This document shows positions 59,950 to 64,000 of a stretch of DNA of 64,000 bases, one piece after another. The position numbers were made by a program, and so were the translations under genes. The notes beneath the pieces are model-generated. The model made no database searches, was not told the origin of the DNA, and was given only the letters and a program-made list of their open reading frames with translations. Numbering within the stretch: the stretch's first letter is position 1; each line of letters begins with the position of its first letter. Source of the stretch: Mesotoga sp. BH458_6_3_2_1 (GTDB lineage: Bacteria > Thermotogota > Thermotogae > Petrotogales > Kosmotogaceae); the NCBI RefSeq assembly GCF_003664995.1, contig NZ_JFHL01000018.1, forward strand, positions 124,001 to 188,000, in the 5' to 3' direction.

Positions 59950-61664
59950 TAGTAAGAACTGCGCTCGCCCAGATAAACACAACGGTTGGGGACCTTGAAG
60001 GAAACAAGAGTAAGATTATTGAGGCAATAGACAAAGCAGTAGCTGTTGATTCTGGAATTGTACTGTTTCCCGAACTTACGGTAACCGGATACCCGCCCGA
60101 AGACCTTCTGCTCAATACGGGGTTTCTTAGGGAGAATCTTGCCACATTGAATGAGATAGCTTACTATACTGCTCGAAGCGAAATTATGGTGGTTCTTGGA
60201 TTTGTCGACTTTTCTAATGAGATTTACAATGCTGCCGCCGTACTCAATGCCGGCGAGATAAAGGCTGTGTACAGAAAAATGAGTCTTCCCAATTACTCGG
60301 TCTTTGATGAGAGGAGATATTTTTCTCCTGGAAAGCATCCGCTCCTTGTGAGATATGGGGGGACAAGGATCGGAATCAACATATGTGAAGATCTCTGGGT
60401 TCCTTCGGGGCCGATAAATGATCAGGCAATTGCCGGGGCCAATCTAATACTCAATCTCTCCGCATCTCCGTTTACCGCCATGAAAGATAGAACCAGATCT
60501 TCTCTTTTCCTAACTAGGGCTATGGAATACTCCAGTACTATAGTATACTGCAATCTGGTTGGCGGCCAGGACGATCTGGTTTTCGATGGTAGGAGTTGTG
60601 TGGCAATGCCGGACGGAAGAATATCCGTTGGAAAGGCTTTTGAAGAAGACTTGTTGGTGCTTGATATTGACACAGACGTCTCGACTCGATACAACCTCTT
60701 TGAGGGAAAGAGGAAGGATTATTCCATGCAGGTTAGTCTTGAAGAAGTCTCGGTGAAACCCTTCTACGGGCAGAGTTCCTCTGTATGTCCGGTCATGAAA
60801 AATGAGGAACTAGACAGTCTCGATGAGCTGCTAGCTGCTCTGGAGTTGGGGATAAGAGATTACCTGAAGAAGAACGGCTTCGAAAAGGTCGTTCTCGGTC
60901 TCAGCGGGGGAATGGACTCCTCCCTTGTCGCCGCTTTAGCCGCGAGGGCAATCGACAGAGACAATGTCAAGGGCGTCATGATGCCTTCGAAAATAACCTC
61001 GGAGGAATCAAAGAGAGATGCGCTGGAACTTGCGGAAAATTTGGGTATAGAAATCCTCGATATTGACATCGATGGAATCATGCGTAAGGTAATAAAAACC
61101 TTGGAACCGGCATTTTTCGGTACATCGGAAGACGTCACCGAAGAGAATTTGCAGGCAAGAATACGCGGAATGATATTGATGGCTCTGTCAAACAAATTTG
61201 GCTGGTTCGTCCTGACTACTGGCAATAAGAGCGAGATGGCCACAGGTTACGCAACTCTTTACGGAGACATGGCTGGCGGTCTCGCAGTTCTAAAGGATCT
61301 GTACAAAACTCAGGTCTACAAAATCGCGGAGCGAATAAACGAACTTGAAAGGAAGATCGTGATTCCATCAAATGTATTCTCCAAAGCTCCATCGGCCGAG
61401 TTGAGAGAGGGTCAGACAGATCAGGATTCACTACCACCCTACGAAGTACTCGATCAAATTCTCAGGCTTCATATTGAGGAAGGTTTGTCGGCCGAAGAGA
61501 TCGTTCTTGAAGGTTTTGACGAAGGAACCGTCGAACACTCGCTTCGTCTGTTGAGGAGAAACGAATACAAGCGCAAACAGTGTCCTCCAGGCATCAAGGT
61601 TTCCAAAAGAGCCTTCGGGAAGGATTGGAGAATGCCGATTACAAATCATTATCAAAACGTGTGA
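59946..61664 (+). CDS. nadE: Glutamine-dependent NAD+ synthetase
   Basis: Two-domain enzyme of 572 residues. The N-terminal nitrilase-like glutaminase has Glu in VLFPELTVTGYPPEDLL, Lys in VYRKMSLPNYSVFDERRYF and Cys in INICEDLWVP. The C-terminal synthetase has the P-loop GLSGGMDSSLVAALAAR, TTGNKSEMATGYATLYGDMAGG and PSAELREGQTDQDSLPPY. Converts NaAD to NAD+ using glutamine. Confidence 0.96.
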   Translation: MIVRTALAQINTTVGDLEGNKSKIIEAIDKAVAVDSGIVLFPELTVTGYPPEDLLLNTGFLRENLATLNEIAYYTARSEIMVVLGFVDFSNEIYNAAAVLNAGEIKAVYRKMSLPNYSVFDERRYFSPGKHPLLVRYGGTRIGINICEDLWVPSGPINDQAIAGANLILNLSASPFTAMKDRTRSSLFLTRAMEYSSTIVYCNLVGGQDDLVFDGRSCVAMPDGRISVGKAFEEDLLVLDIDTDVSTRYNLFEGKRKDYSMQVSLEEVSVKPFYGQSSSVCPVMKNEELDSLDELLAALELGIRDYLKKNGFEKVVLGLSGGMDSSLVAALAARAIDRDNVKGVMMPSKITSEESKRDALELAENLGIEILDIDIDGIMRKVIKTLEPAFFGTSEDVTEENLQARIRGMILMALSNKFGWFVLTTGNKSEMATGYATLYGDMAGGLAVLKDLYKTQVYKIAERINELERKIVIPSNVFSKAPSAELREGQTDQDSLPPYEVLDQILRLHIEEGLSAEEIVLEGFDEGTVEHSLRLLRRNEYKRKQCPPGIKVSKRAFGKDWRMPITNHYQNV

Positions 61665-61867
61665 GTTAGGAAGCAGCGCGTCTATCCTCGAGACTTAATT
61701 AGAATCACAAAAGCAAAATCATTTTTTAGGGTACTAAGAGTCATGCCTACTGTCCTGACAAGAATGAAAAGGACACCCGATTTTGAAATATCTGCCGGCC
61801 GAATAGGGGTTCTCATGACGGGATGATCGAAGGAATATGCAGCAGCTTCATGATTAGAACTGTTTTG

Positions 61868-63319
61868 CTAACTGAGCCGTCTTCCCAAAAAGATTATGCC
61901 GACCTCTTTGTTGGAATCGCGAACTATCTTGCTGGTAAATTCGATTGAAAGATGGGAGTCATCGCTTCTGGGGAGCACTATTCTCTTTTCGTTTGAATCG
62001 AAAGACTGCGATACGGCAATCTCAAGAAAAGATCTGAGTGTTCTTGAGTTAATTTCGCCGGTTCTTCTTCCCTGCTCAGCTTTTAGATTTGTATCGAAGA
62101 ATATCTCTGCTGCCTCGTTCATGTAGATCAGTCTGTTCTCCATATCGGTTGCAACTGCGAGATCTCCAGTACCGTTAAGAAGCAAAGAGTGAAGGTTATA
62201 TCGTTCTTGAAGCTCGATATTCTCGGTTACGTCTATTCCTATCACAAGCTCATAAACATTGTCGTCGACTCGAAGTACGCTTCGTTTAGCTTCTACCGTG
62301 AATATCGAACCATCTTTGCGTTTATGAAGCTGTCTGCCTTTCCATTTTCCGGACTTCATCATCGAAAACTGCATTGACTTCGCTTCTCCCTGATCCTGTA
62401 CGATATAAGAAGTGAGATTGTCCCCTATCATTTCTTCAAGATCGTAGCCATGAATCTCTGCAGCAAACCTGTTCAGATAGACTATTCTTCCCTTCTCGTC
62501 TATGGCCATCGCGATTTCTTCTGCATTGTCTAGAAAGCGCCACTGGAATATCAACTCTTCTCTATCTCTCTTCTGTTTGGAAACATCCATGAATGTCAGC
62601 TGAACAACTCTCTCCGCACCGTAAAGCATTTCCGAGGTGTTGAAAATGACGTAGCTCTTTCCGCCCGACTTTGTCAGCATTACGATTTCTCTATCGGTAT
62701 CGAAGTTCTCAATTCCAAGAATAGTCTGCAAGGCAAAGGGTTCATCATAGACAAGATCCTGCAAGCGCATCTTCTCGATCTCCTCTTCTGCGTATCCAAG
62801 TAGACTCTGTGCCACTTTATTACAGAAAATTACATTACCATCTCTCTTCCTCAGAATAAGCATTCCGCAACCCATGCTGTTAACGAGCCCCATATACTTC
62901 TCACGTTCAAAATCGAGGGTCTTCTGAAGTCTATGTTTCTCGAGCATCGAGTAGACAATCTCCGGAAGATAGTGCAGATATCCCGGCCCTTTGAGAAGAT
63001 ACTCTCCCGCTTCGAGAGAGTACTTTGCAATCGATTTCTCTGTTCCAATCAGGCACAAATATGGAATGATACCTTCGCGAAGATTCTTGATGATGTCTTC
63101 ACTGACGTAGTCGAAAATCATTGCATCGGAGAAGCGGCCAAACTCGTCGGACACCTCTTCAACATACCTGACGTCAAAGCGATCATCGAAAGCTTCAATT
63201 AACCTTCTTGCATCCTTTTGGCTTCTTCCCACAAGGATTATTCTTGGCTTTGAATAGAAATCAAACACAGACTTCACCCCTGAATAGAACGCACCTATCA
63301 AAGTGAGTACCCACAACAT
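61868..63319 (-). CDS. Multi-PAS sensor protein without recognisable output domain
   Basis: Protein of 483 residues. One N-terminal hydrophobic segment (about 2-20), then a receiver-like region IILVGRSQKDARRLIEAF with MIFDYVSE at the usual aspartate site. Three PAS domains follow: about 140-255 (MGCGMLILRKRDGNVIFCN), 258-375 (EIAMAIDEKGRIVYLNRFAAEIHGY, with a PAC-like end) and 378-483 (GDLAVATDMENRLIYMNEAAEIFF). The chain stops in the third PAS, with no kinase, GGDEF, HD or phosphatase domain. Probably a scaffold or a sensor for a partner in trans. Confidence 0.75.
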   Translation of the reverse strand: MLWVLTLIGAFYSGVKSVFDFYSKPRIILVGRSQKDARRLIEAFDDRFDVRYVEEVSDEFGRFSDAMIFDYVSEDIIKNLREGIIPYLCLIGTEKSIAKYSLEAGEYLLKGPGYLHYLPEIVYSMLEKHRLQKTLDFEREKYMGLVNSMGCGMLILRKRDGNVIFCNKVAQSLLGYAEEEIEKMRLQDLVYDEPFALQTILGIENFDTDREIVMLTKSGGKSYVIFNTSEMLYGAERVVQLTFMDVSKQKRDREELIFQWRFLDNAEEIAMAIDEKGRIVYLNRFAAEIHGYDLEEMIGDNLTSYIVQDQGEAKSMQFSMMKSGKWKGRQLHKRKDGSIFTVEAKRSVLRVDDNVYELVIGIDVTENIELQERYNLHSLLLNGTGDLAVATDMENRLIYMNEAAEIFFDTNLKAEQGRRTGEINSRTLRSFLEIAVSQSFDSNEKRIVLPRSDDSHLSIEFTSKIVRDSNKEVGIIFLGRRLS

Positions 63320-63534
63320 CCACCCAAAAAGAAAAGAACTTCCAGATCCAACCGAAAACAGCTAGGCTTACAGTGTTCTTACCGGAGGTTACAGTCGTCT
63401 TGCTCACAAATGTCCTTCAAAGCCTTGCAAAGAGAACTGGATGGCTATAGCTACGCAAAGAAAGTTACATTTTTATTCTAGCATAGATTGTAAGAAGATT
63501 CAAAATTAGTACTTTTCGTCAATAAATAAAGAAT

Positions 63535-63554
63535 AACCGGATTTTCATCCGGTT
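63535..63554 (-). terminator. Terminator after tRNA-Thr
   Basis: AACCGGAT / ATCCGGTT, 8-base-pair stem with a 4-base loop. On the minus strand it begins 6 bases past the tRNA 3' end and is followed by ATTCTTTATTTATT. Confidence 0.8.
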
Positions 63555-63560
63555 GAAAAA

Positions 63561-63637
63561 TGGAGCAGGCGATGAGACTTGAACTCATAACCTCCGCCTT
63601 ACCAAGGCGGCGCTCGACCGATTGAAGCTACGCCTGC
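63561..63637 (-). tRNA. tRNA-Thr (anticodon GGT)
   Basis: 77 bases with CCA encoded. Acceptor stem GCAGGCG / CGCCTGC is perfect, with T at the discriminator. The anticodon arm is CCGCC-TTGGTAA-GGCGG with anticodon GGT, and the T arm is ATGAG-TTCAAGT-CTCAT. Confidence 0.95.
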
Positions 63638-63649
63638 TCTGCTGAAACT

Positions 63650-63678
63650 ATGATATCACAGCATTTTTCAAGTTTCAA
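63650..63678 (-). promoter_or_regulatory. tRNA-Thr promoter
   Basis: On the minus strand TTGAAA (63673-63678), 17 bases, TATCAT (63650-63655), 12 bases before the mature 5' end. Same spacing as the tRNA-Ala promoter. Confidence 0.75.
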
Positions 63679-63680
63679 TA

Positions 63681-64000
63681 TCAGGTGTCTTTACTCCACC
63701 TCGTCTTTGGCTTTCTTGAGGCCGTTGCTTCATCAAGTCTTCCTACAACTGCCTTCTGAGGAGCGCTCTTAAGTATGTTGGGATCCTTCTCTGCCTCACT
63801 AAGAATCCTCTCGAAAGTGTCTGCAAAGACATCTAGCGCTTCTTTTGTTTCTGTCTCTGTGGGTTCAACCATCATCGCTTCATCTACAATGAGTGGGAAA
63901 TAGATGGTAGGTGGGTGAAGCCCGTAATCAAGAAGCCTCTTGGCCACATCCAGTGTCTTCACTCCGTATTCGGAAACCAACTTGCTTCCTTTAAGAACGA
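63681..64000 (-). CDS. gcvPB: Glycine dehydrogenase (decarboxylating) subunit 2, C-terminal fragment
   Basis: The open frame runs in from the right edge and stops at 63681. The visible 105 or so residues ([59 protein letters not shown]) match the C-terminus of the P-protein beta subunit of the glycine cleavage system. Only this end is in the window. Its stop lies within the tRNA-Thr promoter region. Confidence 0.92.
   Translation of the reverse strand, partial: VLKGSKLVSEYGVKTLDVAKRLLDYGLHPPTIYFPLIVDEAMMVEPTETETKEALDVFADTFERILSEAEKDPNILKSAPQKAVVGRLDEATASRKPKTRWSKDT

Noticed and set aside
61665-61867. Possible riboswitch or small RNA between nadE and the PAS gene
   Set aside because: The genes are convergent, so no 5' leader is expected, and I could not find a paired structure or conserved motif.

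Overview
The window looks like a chromosomal segment of a mesophilic member of the Thermotogota, most like Mesotoga or Kosmotoga. This is an inference from gene content (Opp/Dpp transporter, HD-GYP and PAS signalling, bipartite chromate transporter, GcvPB, an acyl-ACP thioesterase), moderate GC, strong GGAGGT ribosome binding sites with frequent TTG and GTG starts, and TTGAAA-N17-TATAAT promoters. I saw no rRNA, transposase, prophage or CRISPR array. Genes are tightly packed on both strands.

Left part (1-14.9 kb): a heavy-metal P-type ATPase cut by the window edge, with its ArsR/CadC-type repressor and a perfect palindromic operator. Next come a PhoPQ-related alpha/beta hydrolase with a WYL-like regulator, a HAD hydrolase, threonine aldolase, a DUF3795 protein, an acyl-ACP thioesterase and a KamA-type radical SAM aminomutase. 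A probable surface operon follows (DUF5362, DUF4230 and a nine-repeat cadherin/Ig-like protein), then an aldo/keto reductase and a secreted protein of unknown function.

Middle part (14.9-34.3 kb): a four-gene operon for oxidising proline to glutamate (2Fe-2S subunit, FAD/NAD oxidoreductase with ferredoxin domains, proline-dehydrogenase-like flavoprotein, P5C dehydrogenase). After it lie a glycerophosphodiesterase, a DUF218 protein, a secernin-like peptidase, an MBL hydrolase and a helical-repeat HD-GYP protein. Facing the HD-GYP gene, in a stretch with no long ORF, is a small operon with a near-consensus promoter. It encodes a 48-residue secreted peptide carrying the motif GPGLWKIPE twice, a 10-residue peptide MWKIPEEEDH, and a decayed duplicate. 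Then come a split chromate transporter and a seven-gene run joining a PRC-barrel protein, a MacB-like ABC exporter and a RsbU/STAS/RsbW-type partner-switching module.

Right part (34.5-64 kb): an ABC-F ATPase; an MFS exporter preceded by a 31-codon leader ORF, a perfect terminator and a visible antiterminator alternative; a five-gene peptide transporter; a serine hydrolase; a YbaK-type deacylase; a B12-riboswitch-controlled corrinoid/siderophore ABC transporter; and a seven-gene housekeeping operon (frr-uppS-cdsA-alaS-mrnC-trmH-mutL). It ends with yajC-secD-secF, tRNA-Ala(GGC), a phospholipase D-like protein, nadE, a PAS-only sensor protein, tRNA-Thr(GGT) and the 3' end of gcvPB.

The two most novel-looking signals are the WKIPE-repeat peptide locus beside the HD-GYP protein, and the leader-peptide attenuator in front of the MFS exporter.
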